Assembly (NCBI GenBank): GCA_020057405.1
Contig: JAGVFW010000014.1
Coordinates: 1 to 64,000 of the forward strand
From: an archaeon
GTDB taxonomy: Archaea > Micrarchaeota > Micrarchaeia > Norongarragalinales > UBA97
Direction: 5' to 3'
DNA: 64,000 nucleotides
Shown: positions 50,930 through 60,478 of the stretch, one piece after another
Numbering within the stretch: the stretch's first letter is position 1
Layout of the letters: every line of letters starts with the position of its first letter
Program-made: the position numbers and the translations under genes
Notes under the pieces: generated by a model
Seen by the model: only the letters and a program-made list of their open reading frames with translations
Databases searched by the model: none
Told to the model about the DNA's origin: nothing

Positions 50930-50982
50930 AGGCGGTTAAGTCACCGCCTAGTCTCATTCAAGGACGCTTTCCAAGAAGCGTC
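50930..50982 (+). terminator. Two perfect hairpins downstream of glnA
   Basis: AGGCGGT (50930-50936) pairs with ACCGCCT (50943-50949), and GACGCTT (50963-50969) pairs with AAGCGTC (50976-50982), each with a 6-base loop. No long T-run follows, so they may be processing or attenuation structures rather than a simple terminator. The 157-base gap contains no gene. Confidence 0.5.
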
Positions 50983-51055
50983 AGTTAGCGCAAGCATTCA
51001 TAACCAAGGCTAATCACAAGCGCTTTAATTCAGCTCAAGCAATATCCATACGAAA

Positions 51056-52252
51056 ATGGCATTCGAAGCAGTTACCCTGGACCTGCAGATGAGCGTGCTT
51101 TTGCTCGTCGCGATCTTGGGTTATTTGTTGTCAGTCAAGCTTGGCCACGCGGTCGTCCTCGGCGAAGTGCTCGCGGGCATAGTCTTCGGCCCGACCTTCC
51201 TAGGCATCATCACATTTAACGAATTTCTCCAAACCATGGCGTCCTTCGGTGCGATTGTGCTGCTTTTCACCGTCGGCCTTGAGACTAAACTGCGTGATGT
51301 CTACAACTTCAAGAGCCTGTGGGTCGCTCTCGGCGGAGTGACATTACCATGGATAGGCGGCTACGCAACAGCAACTCTCTTCGGCTACTCGACACTCGAG
51401 GCGGTCTTCATTGGCACTGCGCTAACCGCGACCAGCATCGCAATCACAGTCGCGGTCTTGCGGGAATTTGGCGCCCTTGACACTGCAGTTGCAAAGACCA
51501 TCATTGGCGCTGCTGTTGTCGACGACGTGCTCAGCCTCATCCTCTTGAGCGCCACAGTCGGTGCCGGAACCGGCGCACTGACGCTCGAATCATTCACTGC
51601 ACCCGCATTCTACGCAATCGCATTCATCGCAATCGGCCTGATGCTAGGCACATTCTTCGCAAGCATCCTGCGCAAGCTCGACCACCTCGTGGCTACCCGC
51701 AGCTACCCCGAAAACATCACGCTCATCGCAGCATTCGCTGTCGCCTTCGCCTACGCTACAGTCGCCGAACTAATGGGCCTTAGCGCCATTGTAGGTGCCT
51801 TCATCGCTGGCGTCAGCCTCGAACCCATCGCCAGCCGCGGCTTCCGTGAGGGCGCGCGCAACCTCGAAGCCATCTTCTCCGCAATCTTCTTCGTCTCACT
51901 GGGCGCCCTCGTCAAGATAGACCCGGCAACGCTAGTTGCAGCCGCGCCATTCGTAATCGTCCTCACGCTAGTCGCTGCGGCGACCAAACTCGCCGGATGC
52001 TACCTGCCAGCCAGCCTCGCCGGACACAACCAAAAAGAGGCACTCGCAATCGGCGTTGGCATGATTCCGCGGGGAGAAGTCGCGCTCATCGTTGCCCTCA
52101 TCGGACTTAACGCGGGCATTATCGCGCAATCGACTTACGCCATCCTCCTCTTCGTCACCATGCTCACGACCGTCATCACGCCAATTTTCCTCAAGCCTAT
52201 GTTCCCCCGCCCGCAAAAGCAATCTCGCGTTTCCGGAAAGAAGCGCAAATGA
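51056..52252 (+). CDS. CPA2-family Na+/H+ (or K+/H+) antiporter
   Basis: This 398-residue membrane protein has 12-13 spans. Family landmarks include GEVLAGIVFGPTFLG, LLFTVGLETKL, ALTATSIAITVAVL, AVVDDVLSLILLSA with the transport Asp pair, and GMIPRGEVALIVALIG. These are closer to NapA/GerN/KefB-type exchangers than the antiporter at 6508. No cytoplasmic nucleotide-binding domain follows, only a short basic tail. The folC gene overlaps its stop codon by 4 bases. It most likely controls internal pH or salt. Confidence 0.9.
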   Translation: MAFEAVTLDLQMSVLLLVAILGYLLSVKLGHAVVLGEVLAGIVFGPTFLGIITFNEFLQTMASFGAIVLLFTVGLETKLRDVYNFKSLWVALGGVTLPWIGGYATATLFGYSTLEAVFIGTALTATSIAITVAVLREFGALDTAVAKTIIGAAVVDDVLSLILLSATVGAGTGALTLESFTAPAFYAIAFIAIGLMLGTFFASILRKLDHLVATRSYPENITLIAAFAVAFAYATVAELMGLSAIVGAFIAGVSLEPIASRGFREGARNLEAIFSAIFFVSLGALVKIDPATLVAAAPFVIVLTLVAAATKLAGCYLPASLAGHNQKEALAIGVGMIPRGEVALIVALIGLNAGIIAQSTYAILLFVTMLTTVITPIFLKPMFPRPQKQSRVSGKKRK

Positions 52253-53577
52253 ACTACAACGCCGCCCTGAGGTTTCTCGACACGCTGCCAGCAGAAGGCG
52301 CCAACCTAAAGGCCAACGCCATGCGCCTCGAGCGAATGCACCTTTTGCTCAAGCTCTTGGGCAACCCGCATCGCCGCTACCAAGCCATTCACGTTGCCGG
52401 CACCGCAGGAAAGGGAAGCACGTGCGCAATCGCGGCCCAACTCTTAACCGCCCACGGCGTGCTCACGGGCCTGCACTCCTCGCCCCACCTGCAAACCATC
52501 CGAGAGCGAATGTCAGTTGACGGCAAAAAGATTTCCGAGAGCGAGTTTGCCGCCCTAGCAACCAAAATCGAGCCATTGTGCAAGCGCGTTGCAAAGCAAC
52601 TTCCAAAGTTCGGCATTCCCACGTATTACGAAGCAACTCTCGCAATGGCATTCCAGCACTTTGCCGATAACGGCGTGAAAATTGCGGTTGTCGAGACGGG
52701 CTTGGGCGGTGCCCTCGACGCAACTAATGTGCTAAAACCAAAAGTCGCAGTCATCACGAACGTTGGCCTTGACCACACGGAAATACTCGGGCATACAATC
52801 GCGCTTATTGCAAAAGACAAGGCAGGCATAATCAAGCGCGGCGCGATCGTGGTGACTGGCGCTAATGGAAGCGCACTAAAAATAATTGAAAAAAAAGCAC
52901 TGAAAAATCACGCGCCCATTCTACGGCTGGGCAACGAAATTCTCATCGACAGCGTTTTGTGCGATGCCAACGGCAGCACGTTCTGCCTGCACCTGCTAGG
53001 CAAGCATTTCCACAACCTGCGCTTATCGCTAGTCGGCCCTTACCAGGCGGTAAACGCCGGGCTCGCAATTGCGGCATGTAGCAAAATCATCAAGCTTGAC
53101 GAAAAGAAAGTGCGAAAACCCCTCGCAACCGCATTTGTGCCTTGCCGTCTTGAAATAATGCAGCGAAAGCCGCTCGTCATTCTCGACGGGGCGCACAACC
53201 CGATGAAAGCACGCGCGCTTGCGGCAACCCTGCCACTCTTTGGGCATAAATTTGTTTTCGTCGTCGGCATTTCAGCAACAAAAGACGCGGCCGGCATCAT
53301 AAGGGCGCTAAAGCCGCTGGCGGCAGAATTTATTTTCACCCGCGGGAGTGACGGGAAACGGTTTTACCCGCCGCAGGAGCTAAAAGCGATTGCTGGAATG
53401 GGGAAAGTGGAGCCGAACTTGAGAAAGGCAGTCCCTCTTGCGCTCTCAATTGCCCTGCGCCGCAAAGTGCCCGCCTGCGTCACCGGCTCGCTTTACGTGG
53501 CGGGCGAGGCTCGGGGGTTCTGGGCAAAGGCCGCGGCTAGAAGCAGGGGGAAGGGCTTAAAGCCTCATTACCTTTAA
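52249..53577 (+). CDS. folC: Folylpolyglutamate synthase-like Mur ligase
   Basis: This 442-residue protein of the Mur ligase superfamily adds glutamate to a folate-type substrate using ATP. The P-loop is HVAGTAGKGSTCAIAAQLL, with HLQTIRERM, VETGLGGALDATN (the Mg2+-binding block), ITNVGLDHTEILG and LDGAHNPMKARAL in the expected order. It starts in the stop codon of the antiporter (ATGA). The coenzyme may be folate, tetrahydromethanopterin or another polyglutamylated cofactor. No other pterin genes are in view, so the substrate is uncertain. An insertion with KIIEKKALKNHAPIL is a little unusual. Confidence 0.88.
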   Translation: MNYNAALRFLDTLPAEGANLKANAMRLERMHLLLKLLGNPHRRYQAIHVAGTAGKGSTCAIAAQLLTAHGVLTGLHSSPHLQTIRERMSVDGKKISESEFAALATKIEPLCKRVAKQLPKFGIPTYYEATLAMAFQHFADNGVKIAVVETGLGGALDATNVLKPKVAVITNVGLDHTEILGHTIALIAKDKAGIIKRGAIVVTGANGSALKIIEKKALKNHAPILRLGNEILIDSVLCDANGSTFCLHLLGKHFHNLRLSLVGPYQAVNAGLAIAACSKIIKLDEKKVRKPLATAFVPCRLEIMQRKPLVILDGAHNPMKARALAATLPLFGHKFVFVVGISATKDAAGIIRALKPLAAEFIFTRGSDGKRFYPPQELKAIAGMGKVEPNLRKAVPLALSIALRRKVPACVTGSLYVAGEARGFWAKAAARSRGKGLKPHYL

Positions 53578-53684
53578 ATGCGTTCCTAGCCTAATCACTC
53601 CAGTTTAAGGCGCGATTAAGCGCCGCAATCCACATAAGTTATTTTTCAGCCCGCATGGGTGGAATGCGTTGGGAAGTGGCAGGA

Positions 53685-55187
53685 ATGGAAAGGGAAGAGA
53701 TAGTCTCTAGGCTTCGCGAGCGAAAGCTCTTGGTCGCTCCAGACGCGGTCGACCACCTCGTTGGCGAGCACGCGGGCGAGGCCGAAGAAATAATCAAGCG
53801 CATCATCGAGCGCGCAAGCGGGCCGTTTGTCTCACGCGAGTTAGTCGAAGAGACAGTCAGCGACATGCACGAGGCCCAAAAAATCAAGAGCATCGTCGTA
53901 CTCCAGCAAGCCAATTACACTCCCGCGGCAAAGGACGTCGAGGCGGACGTCAAGATCCACGACGAGTGGGATGTGACCGGCAAGAGCACGTGCACTGGCC
54001 ACGTCGAGGACTTTGTCAACTACTTCCGCGACAGGCTCGCCCGCGAGAGCCACTTGCTTAAGAACCGGCCAAGCGACCTTGGCGTCACGCGCATGTCGGC
54101 ACTCAAGCAGTCAATGCAAAAGAAGAACGCACGCATTGTCGGGATGGTGTGGGAAAAGCGCGTCACGAAAAACGGCCACACCTTAATCGACATCGAGGAC
54201 GAAGAGACGTCATTGCCGTGCTTCATCTCAAAGGACGCCCCTGCGGCGCTTAAGGAGGCGGCCAACGACATCGTTTCGGACGAAGTCATTGGCTTTGACG
54301 GGTACCTTAGCAACGGCCTTTTCATCGTCAAGGAAATCATCTGGCCCGACATCCCGATTCGTGAAAAGAAGCTGGTGGAGGACGACATTGCCATTGCATT
54401 CATTTCAGACCTGCAAATCGGCAGCCGCTATTTCATGCAGGAGAACTTCACGCGCTTTCTCAAATTCATCAACGGCGATGCCGAGAAGCCGCAGGATCGC
54501 GAGTTGGCAGGAAAAATCAAGTACTTGTGCGTCGCGGGCGACGTGGTTGACGGCATCGGCATCTACCCCGAGCAGGAAAAAGAGCTTGTAACCAAGGACG
54601 TCTACACGCAGTACGAAATCTTCTCGGAATACATGAAAAGCGTGCCAGAGCACATCCAGATCCTCATCGGACCCGGCAACCATGATGCCGTCCGGATTGC
54701 GCAGCCGCGGCCCAGGCTGCCAAACGAGTTTACCAAAGCGTTTGAAGGGTATTCCAACATCCATTTAGTCGGCGACCCGGCCTTTTTCGAGCTGCATGGC
54801 TTGCGAACGATGATGTTTCACGGCGACGGCTTCTTCTCACTTGCGGCAAACATGCCGAAACTAAGCGGCGCGTACACCAACCCCGAGCGCGCGGCGGTTG
54901 AGATGCTCAAAAAGCGCCACCTCTCGCCCATCTATGGGGAGAACCCGGTTGTGCCTGAAAAGACTGACTTTCTTTTCTTGCGCGAAGTGCCCGACTTAGT
55001 GCACTTTGGCCACGTTCACCACAATGGCTACGCTACTTACCGCGGCACTACGGTAATCAACAGCGGCACCTGGCAGTCGACAACCGCCTACCAGCTAAAG
55101 CAAGGCCACTTGCCAACTCCGGGACAGCTTCCCATTTACAGCGCCCGGACGGGCACGCTAAACATTCTTGATTTTGGAGGCGATTGA
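53685..55187 (+). CDS. polB: DNA polymerase D small subunit DP1 (predicted weakened exonuclease)
   Basis: This protein of about 500 residues is the proofreading subunit of the archaeal replicative polymerase D. The N-terminal helical domain, an OB fold (ARIVGMVWEKRVTKNGHTL) and a calcineurin-type phosphoesterase domain are in the usual order. Metal-binding motifs GDVVDG, GPGNHDA, FHGDGF and HFGHVHHNG are kept. The first motif, normally DxH, reads SDLQIGS (Asp242, Gln244), so one metal-ligand His is lost. ATG 53685 gives the standard N-terminus; ATG 53655 is also in frame. It heads an operon with an IMPase, a Nudix protein and DP2. Confidence 0.93.
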   Translation: MEREEIVSRLRERKLLVAPDAVDHLVGEHAGEAEEIIKRIIERASGPFVSRELVEETVSDMHEAQKIKSIVVLQQANYTPAAKDVEADVKIHDEWDVTGKSTCTGHVEDFVNYFRDRLARESHLLKNRPSDLGVTRMSALKQSMQKKNARIVGMVWEKRVTKNGHTLIDIEDEETSLPCFISKDAPAALKEAANDIVSDEVIGFDGYLSNGLFIVKEIIWPDIPIREKKLVEDDIAIAFISDLQIGSRYFMQENFTRFLKFINGDAEKPQDRELAGKIKYLCVAGDVVDGIGIYPEQEKELVTKDVYTQYEIFSEYMKSVPEHIQILIGPGNHDAVRIAQPRPRLPNEFTKAFEGYSNIHLVGDPAFFELHGLRTMMFHGDGFFSLAANMPKLSGAYTNPERAAVEMLKKRHLSPIYGENPVVPEKTDFLFLREVPDLVHFGHVHHNGYATYRGTTVINSGTWQSTTAYQLKQGHLPTPGQLPIYSARTGTLNILDFGGD

Positions 55188-55188
55188 A

Positions 55189-55977
55189 ATGGCATACGAA
55201 AAACAGCTGAAGGCGGCGGTCGGCGCTGCAAAAGCTGCGGGAAAAGTCTTGATGAAGCACCGGGGCGCCAAATTGTCGCTTTCGATGAAGGAAAGCAACG
55301 ACTTTGCAACCCAGGCGGACTTTGAGTCGCAGGCGCTTGTGAAAAAAATGCTTGCAAAAGCTTTTCCGGACTACTCTTTTCTCGGCGAGGAAGACAAAAA
55401 GCACTCCACCGACTACCGGGGCTTCAAGTGGATTGTCGACCCGCTTGACGGCACGATAAACTACGCCCTTGGCCTGCCGTGGTTCTGCACCTCAATTGCC
55501 TTGGCGAAAGACGGCGAGCCAGTCCTTGGCGTCATCTATTCGCCAGTCTCAAAAGAACTCTTCGTCGCGGTTACTGGGGGCGGCTCGTTTCTTAACGGCA
55601 AGCGGCTTAGCGTGTCGAAAAAGCCCCTAGAGCAGCTGGCCCTCGGCTTTTCTATTTCCCACCGGCCGGAAAACTCCCGCCGGGTTGTCAAGCACCTGCC
55701 ATTCCTGCACCCCATTTGCCTACGATTTAGGTGCATCGGCTCGATTGCCGAAGAAGTTTGCCACGTCGCAAGCGGCAGGTTCGGCGCGTACTATAACCTC
55801 ATCTCAACGCCCTGGGATTTCGCAGCTGCGAAAGTCATTGTCGAAGAGGCAGGCGGGATTACAAGCGACTTGACGGGCAAAGCGTGGAAGCCAACGTCGC
55901 CAAACATCCTCGTCGCCAATAGCAAGCGCAGCCAAAGGCTCTTGATAGAAGCAATTGCCATGGGAGAACGGTCATGA
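55189..55977 (+). CDS. Inositol monophosphatase-family phosphatase
   Basis: This 262-residue protein of the IMPase/FBPase/SuhB family is Mg2+-dependent and removes phosphate from inositol, sugar or adenosine phosphates. The metal sites are FLGEEDKK, WIVDPLDGTINYALG and TPWDFAAAKVIVEEAGG. It starts 1 base after the DP1 stop and its own stop overlaps the Nudix start (ATGA), so it is embedded in the polymerase operon. Archaeal IMPases often also act on fructose-1,6-bisphosphate. Why it sits between the polymerase subunits is unclear. Confidence 0.92.
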   Translation: MAYEKQLKAAVGAAKAAGKVLMKHRGAKLSLSMKESNDFATQADFESQALVKKMLAKAFPDYSFLGEEDKKHSTDYRGFKWIVDPLDGTINYALGLPWFCTSIALAKDGEPVLGVIYSPVSKELFVAVTGGGSFLNGKRLSVSKKPLEQLALGFSISHRPENSRRVVKHLPFLHPICLRFRCIGSIAEEVCHVASGRFGAYYNLISTPWDFAAAKVIVEEAGGITSDLTGKAWKPTSPNILVANSKRSQRLLIEAIAMGERS

Positions 55978-56507
55978 GCGAAAAGCAGCCTGCAGCGGAC
56001 GGCAATGAAAGCCATGCGGAGGAAGTCGAGGGAACGCCAGTCCAGCGCCACTTCTGCAGCACCACTTACGTCACGCAAAAGCAGTCCGGCGTCTTCAAGA
56101 CTCTTCTCCTAATGCACAAGAAGCTCGGCGTGTGGCTCCCGCCCGGCGGGCACGTTGAGGAAAACGAGCTGCCCCACGAGGCTGCCTTGCGCGAAGTGTT
56201 TGAGGAAACCGGGTTGCGGGTGACTTTAGACGGTGGCAATGAAGGGAAGGCAATGGGCGAACGGACGCTCTTGCTGCCGCCGGCTCACCACCTGCAGCTT
56301 GAGGAAATCGAGGCGGGCCGCCATTATCACATTGACTTCATTTATTTTGCAACCGCTCCCGACGGGGCGCAAGTGGTTGACGGGGAAAACCACGGCGACA
56401 TAAAGTGGTTTGACGAGCACGAAATCCGCGCGATTGCGGAAAAAGACATGTTTGGCGAAGCGCGCTTGAATGCGCTTGAAAGCATTTGGAGGCACGACAA
56501 ACACTAA
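55974..56507 (+). CDS. Nudix hydrolase
   Basis: This 177-residue protein has an N-terminal charged extension of about 25 residues, then the Nudix fold with the box GGHVEENELPHEAALREVFE followed by ETGL. That matches the consensus Gx5Ex7REUxEExGU, with a one-residue variation in spacing at most. A His-rich stretch (PPAHHLQLEEIEAGRHYHID) follows the box. Candidate substrates are oxidised dNTPs, ADP-sugars or other nucleoside diphosphate derivatives. Its stop overlaps the DP2 start (TAATG). A dNTP-cleaning role beside a replicative polymerase is attractive but unproven. Confidence 0.88.
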   Translation: MSEKQPAADGNESHAEEVEGTPVQRHFCSTTYVTQKQSGVFKTLLLMHKKLGVWLPPGGHVEENELPHEAALREVFEETGLRVTLDGGNEGKAMGERTLLLPPAHHLQLEEIEAGRHYHIDFIYFATAPDGAQVVDGENHGDIKWFDEHEIRAIAEKDMFGEARLNALESIWRHDKH

Positions 56508-59500
56508 TGGCAGCTCCGGAAGCGGCGGCGAACAGGGAAGTCACTGTCGCCTCCCCGCGCATGAAGCTTTATCTCGGCGGCCTTAACGACGAGTTTCACC
56601 GCGCGTACGCAGTTGCAAGGCAGGCGCGCTCGAAAGGCAAGGACCCGGCAACTGACGTCGAGATAGCACCCGCAGAGGACATGGCCGCGCGCGTCGAGGG
56701 CCTCGTCGGGCCAAAGGGGATTGCCGAACGCATTCGCGAGCACATGAAAACCAAGGACCGCGAGGCAGCCGCGTTTGCAGTTGCAAAGGAGCTCATGCTC
56801 GAAGGCGGGGAAATCACCGCCCAGACTCTGCCAAGCGAGAAAGTCAGGCGCATCGAGCAGGCGGTTCGCACGGGGCTGGCTCTTGTGACTGAAGGAGTCG
56901 TCTCGGCGCCAATCGAAGGCATTTCAAGAGTGCAGGTGCGCAAGAATCCTGACGGGAGCGAATTCATTTCAATCGGCTTTGCGGGGCCAATTCGGGGCGC
57001 TGGTGGCACGGGCCAGGCTTTTGCCCTTCTCTTGGCCGACTTTTGCAGGCAGGTTGCGCACATCGGAAACTACCGGCCCCGGCAGGATGAAGTAGAACGG
57101 TACGTCGAGGAACTGAATTTGTACGCCAGACGCACGCGCGCGGGCCAGTACGTGCCGACTGAAGAGGAAATCAAGCACATTGCAAACAACTGCGCGGTGT
57201 GCATTGACGGCGAGCCGAGCGAGGAATACGAGGTCAGCACGAAAAAAGACCTGCGCGTGACTGTCGCGGATGACACGGGCACTAAAGTCGAGATGGTGAC
57301 CAACCGCGTGCGAAGCGGCGTTTGCTTAGTCATGAGCGAGGGCGTGTGCCTCAAGGCGGCTAAAGTGCTGAAAATTACGAAGAAGAACGGCCTTGACTGG
57401 CAGTGGGTTGAGAAGCTCATTAAAGTCGCGAAAAAGGACTCGATGAAGATGGAGCTAAAGCCTTCGTCAAAGTACATGGACGAGATTGTCGCCGGCAGGC
57501 CAATCTTTTCCTATCCCATGCGGCCCGGCGGCTTTCGCCTGCGCTACGGCCGCACGCCGATGACGGGCATTGCAGCAAAGGCGACGCACCCCGCGACGAT
57601 GGTGGTGCTTGGAGAATTTCCGGCAATCGGCACGCAGCTAAAGGTCGAGCGGCCCGGCAAGGGGTGCGTGATTACCCCGTGCTCCGACTGCGAACCGCCC
57701 ATAGTCAAGCTCGCTAATGGTGACGTCGTGCGCGTGAATAGCGCCGAGGAAGCGCGCGTTCTAGCGCCAGTGATTTCTGAGATTCTCTTCATCGGCGACT
57801 TGCTCGTCAACTACGGCGATTTTCTAAAGAGCAACCACGTGCTCGTGCCCTGCGGGTATAACGAGGAGTGGCACTCGCTTGAACTGGCGGCAAAGGGGAT
57901 TGAGCTGACGCCTGCACAAGCGAGGCTGCAGCCTGCCGAAGAGGCACTCGAGCTGTGCAGGACTAAAGGCGTGCCCCTGTCACCTAGGCTGACTTTCTTT
58001 TGGAACGACGTCTCGGCACAGCAAATGCAGGAGCTGGCAAGCTGGCTTGACGCCGCGAAGTACGAGAGTTCCAAGGGGCTGCTGCAGGCAAGCATGGCGG
58101 GGCCAATTGAGGCGAAGGCCAAGCACTGCCTAGAGGAACTGGGCGTGCCCCACCGCGTGACGGAAGGCGAGATAGTCATTGGCAGGGACGAGGCGCTCGC
58201 GTTGCTCGTATCAATGGGCATGCTTGCTGCAGACGGGAGCAAAAAGGGCCTCGAACGATTTAACGCGGCGTTTGACGCGCAAAAAACGGGCTTGCAAATT
58301 ATTGTTGACGCTGCCACCGTGCAAGTGCGAGACAAGTCGGGAACTTACATTGGCGCGAGCATGGGCCGACCCGAGAAAGCCAAGCCACGAAAGATGAAGC
58401 CGCCTGTGCACGCCTTATTTCCCGTTGGCCTGCACGGCGGAAAGCTAAGGAGCCTAGTGAAGGCAGTAAAGAGCATTGCCGAGGCGGATGTGAAGACGGC
58501 CGAACTGGAATTAAACTACCGCGCGTGCCCCGACTGCCAGAAGGAGACTTGGGAACTCTTGTGCGAGTCTTGCGGCGTGCACACTGTTGGTGCAAACAAG
58601 TGCTTCAAGTGCGGCAAGCTCTTTGTCGGCGAGCTTTGCTCCTGCGGTGGCGAGGGCTCACCAGCTGGCAAGCAGCCCATTTACTTGGAGCGGGCGTTTA
58701 GAAGCGCGTGCGAGCGCACCAACTGCAAGCCGGTTGAAGTCAAGGGAGTCGTCGGCCTCATTTCGGATGCCAAGACTGCCGAGCCGCTTGAGAAGGGCGT
58801 GCTTCGCGCGGCGCACGATGTTTCAGTCTTCCGCGACGGCACCATCCGCTTTGACGCGACTGAAATCCCGCTCACGCACTTCACTTGCAACATGGCAGGC
58901 ATCACGGTAGGCCAGGCGCGCGAGCTGGGTTACGAGGAAGACGCGTTTGGCAAGCCATTAGAAGACGAGGGCCAGTGGGTCGAGCTAAAGCCGCAGGACA
59001 TGATTCTCCACGAGGACGCGGGCGAGTACCTCATGCGCACGGCGCGGTTTGTCGACGACCTCCTGGTTACTTTCTACGGCATGTCTGCGTACTACAAGCC
59101 GCAGACCGTGCGCGACATGATTGGAAAGCACGTCGTTTCGCTTGCGCCCCACACTTCAGCCGGGGTTTTATCCCGCGTCATCGGTTTTAATCAAGTTCGC
59201 GCGATTCTCGCGCATCCTTACATGCACTGCGCGTGCCGGCGAAACGCCGACGGCGACGAGCTTGCGATAATGCTGCTCTTGGATGCGCTCTTGAACTTTT
59301 CGCTCGCCTACCTGCCCGCAAGCCGGGGCGGGAAAATGGACGCGCCCCTCGTTCTTTCAAGCGAGATTAACCCGTCGCAAGTGGATGACGAGGTGCACGC
59401 GATGGAGTCAGTGTGGGGCTACCCGCTTGAGTTCTACGAGGCTGCGGCAAAATTCACGCCCCCGGGTGAAGTCAAGGTAGAGACGATTGGCCAGAGGCTT

Positions 59501-59989
59501 GGCACGCCGGGGCAGTTTGAGGGCATTGGCTTTACAAACACCTGCGAGTTTGAGGGGGCGCCCTACCAGAGCGCTTACGTGCGGCTTGGGAGCATGGCCG
59601 AGAAGCTCCAAATCGAGCTTGAGTTGATGAGCAAAATCCGGGCGGTCGACACTGCGGGGGCCGCCGAGCGCATCCTGCTTTCGCACTTCTTCCCCGACAT
59701 TTACGGCAACCTGCGCTCGTTTAGCAAACAGAGCTTTAGGTGCGTGGAGTGCAACTTCAAGCACAGGCGCGTGCCCCTCATTGGCAAGTGCAGAAAGTGC
59801 GGCGGCAAGCTTCTCCTCACCATCAACCGCGGTGGGGTCGAGAAGTACTTGAAATTAAGCAAGGCGGTTGCGGAGAAGTACGGCTTGCCCAACTACCTCA
59901 AGCAAAGGCTAATGCTTTTGGGGAAAGAAATCGCGAGCATTTTCGAGAACGAGCAAGTCAAGCAAGTGACGCTGGCGGAATTCGTCTAG
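56507..59989 (+). CDS. polC: DNA polymerase D large subunit DP2
   Basis: This 1160-residue catalytic subunit of the archaeal D-family polymerase has its start overlapping the previous stop. It has KH-like and RNA-polymerase-like double-psi barrel regions. The active-site acidic motif is CRRNADGDELAIMLL (Asp near 914 and 916). A central zinc module with CPDCQKETWELLCESCG and CFKCGKLFVGELCSC is at about 673-710. A C-terminal zinc module CVECNFKHRRVPLIGKCRKC is near 1079. No intein interrupts it and the length is typical. DP1 lies two genes upstream, so both subunits are made from one transcript. Confidence 0.97.
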   Translation: MAAPEAAANREVTVASPRMKLYLGGLNDEFHRAYAVARQARSKGKDPATDVEIAPAEDMAARVEGLVGPKGIAERIREHMKTKDREAAAFAVAKELMLEGGEITAQTLPSEKVRRIEQAVRTGLALVTEGVVSAPIEGISRVQVRKNPDGSEFISIGFAGPIRGAGGTGQAFALLLADFCRQVAHIGNYRPRQDEVERYVEELNLYARRTRAGQYVPTEEEIKHIANNCAVCIDGEPSEEYEVSTKKDLRVTVADDTGTKVEMVTNRVRSGVCLVMSEGVCLKAAKVLKITKKNGLDWQWVEKLIKVAKKDSMKMELKPSSKYMDEIVAGRPIFSYPMRPGGFRLRYGRTPMTGIAAKATHPATMVVLGEFPAIGTQLKVERPGKGCVITPCSDCEPPIVKLANGDVVRVNSAEEARVLAPVISEILFIGDLLVNYGDFLKSNHVLVPCGYNEEWHSLELAAKGIELTPAQARLQPAEEALELCRTKGVPLSPRLTFFWNDVSAQQMQELASWLDAAKYESSKGLLQASMAGPIEAKAKHCLEELGVPHRVTEGEIVIGRDEALALLVSMGMLAADGSKKGLERFNAAFDAQKTGLQIIVDAATVQVRDKSGTYIGASMGRPEKAKPRKMKPPVHALFPVGLHGGKLRSLVKAVKSIAEADVKTAELELNYRACPDCQKETWELLCESCGVHTVGANKCFKCGKLFVGELCSCGGEGSPAGKQPIYLERAFRSACERTNCKPVEVKGVVGLISDAKTAEPLEKGVLRAAHDVSVFRDGTIRFDATEIPLTHFTCNMAGITVGQARELGYEEDAFGKPLEDEGQWVELKPQDMILHEDAGEYLMRTARFVDDLLVTFYGMSAYYKPQTVRDMIGKHVVSLAPHTSAGVLSRVIGFNQVRAILAHPYMHCACRRNADGDELAIMLLLDALLNFSLAYLPASRGGKMDAPLVLSSEINPSQVDDEVHAMESVWGYPLEFYEAAAKFTPPGEVKVETIGQRLGTPGQFEGIGFTNTCEFEGAPYQSAYVRLGSMAEKLQIELELMSKIRAVDTAGAAERILLSHFFPDIYGNLRSFSKQSFRCVECNFKHRRVPLIGKCRKCGGKLLLTINRGGVEKYLKLSKAVAEKYGLPNYLKQRLMLLGKEIASIFENEQVKQVTLAEFV

Positions 59990-60459
59990 AGCCCGTACCA
60001 GCGGCGGAGTGCCGCAATCGCCAAGTACCAGTGGTCCTGCGCTTCGCCCGAAAGGCCGCTTGGCTTGAACCGCGGAATCAGCATGGTGAAAACTTCGCGA
60101 AGCAGCTTGGCGTCTGCCTTGCCCTCGATTGGCGTGCTTACGGTGGCGTGGATTTGGGGGTCGTCGTCCTTGATTACTCTCTGCCAGTAGTCTTTGGCGT
60201 CGTCCTGGAAAAGGCAGGATTTTCCTAACAGCGTCGGCTCGGAGTCTTGGGGGACCGCGCCGATGTGGAGGGCCGGGCCGTTGAGCTTGTCGTGCATGAT
60301 TTCAATGACTATGTCGTGCTCGTCGCGGTGGTCGAGCTTGGCGGTGAAGAAATAGACATCCCCGTGACCGGTTTGGCTAAACGGTATGCGTTTGGGGATG
60401 AAAATCCCCTCGCGCTTTAGCAAGTCAAGCTTGAGGGCGGCAAGCGGGTGTTCGGCCAT
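59986..60459 (-). CDS. Hypothetical protein
   Basis: This 157-residue soluble protein has an N-terminal helix (HPLAALKLDLLKREGI), several strands (GDVYFFTAKLDHRDEHDIVI split), and a helical C-terminus (LLREVFTMLIPRFKPSG, YLAIAALRRWYGL). The family is not recognised. It overlaps the DP2 stop by 4 bases on the opposite strand. It is the last gene of a minus-strand run that includes a BofA-like membrane protein and a small histone-fold protein. Confidence 0.65.
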   Translation of the reverse strand: MAEHPLAALKLDLLKREGIFIPKRIPFSQTGHGDVYFFTAKLDHRDEHDIVIEIMHDKLNGPALHIGAVPQDSEPTLLGKSCLFQDDAKDYWQRVIKDDDPQIHATVSTPIEGKADAKLLREVFTMLIPRFKPSGLSGEAQDHWYLAIAALRRWYGL

Positions 60460-60478
60460 GAAGCTAGTTTGGCCCCGG

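Noticed and set aside
56507..59989. Intein or frameshift in DP2
   Set aside because: The frame is continuous, of normal family length, with active-site and zinc motifs in the expected order.
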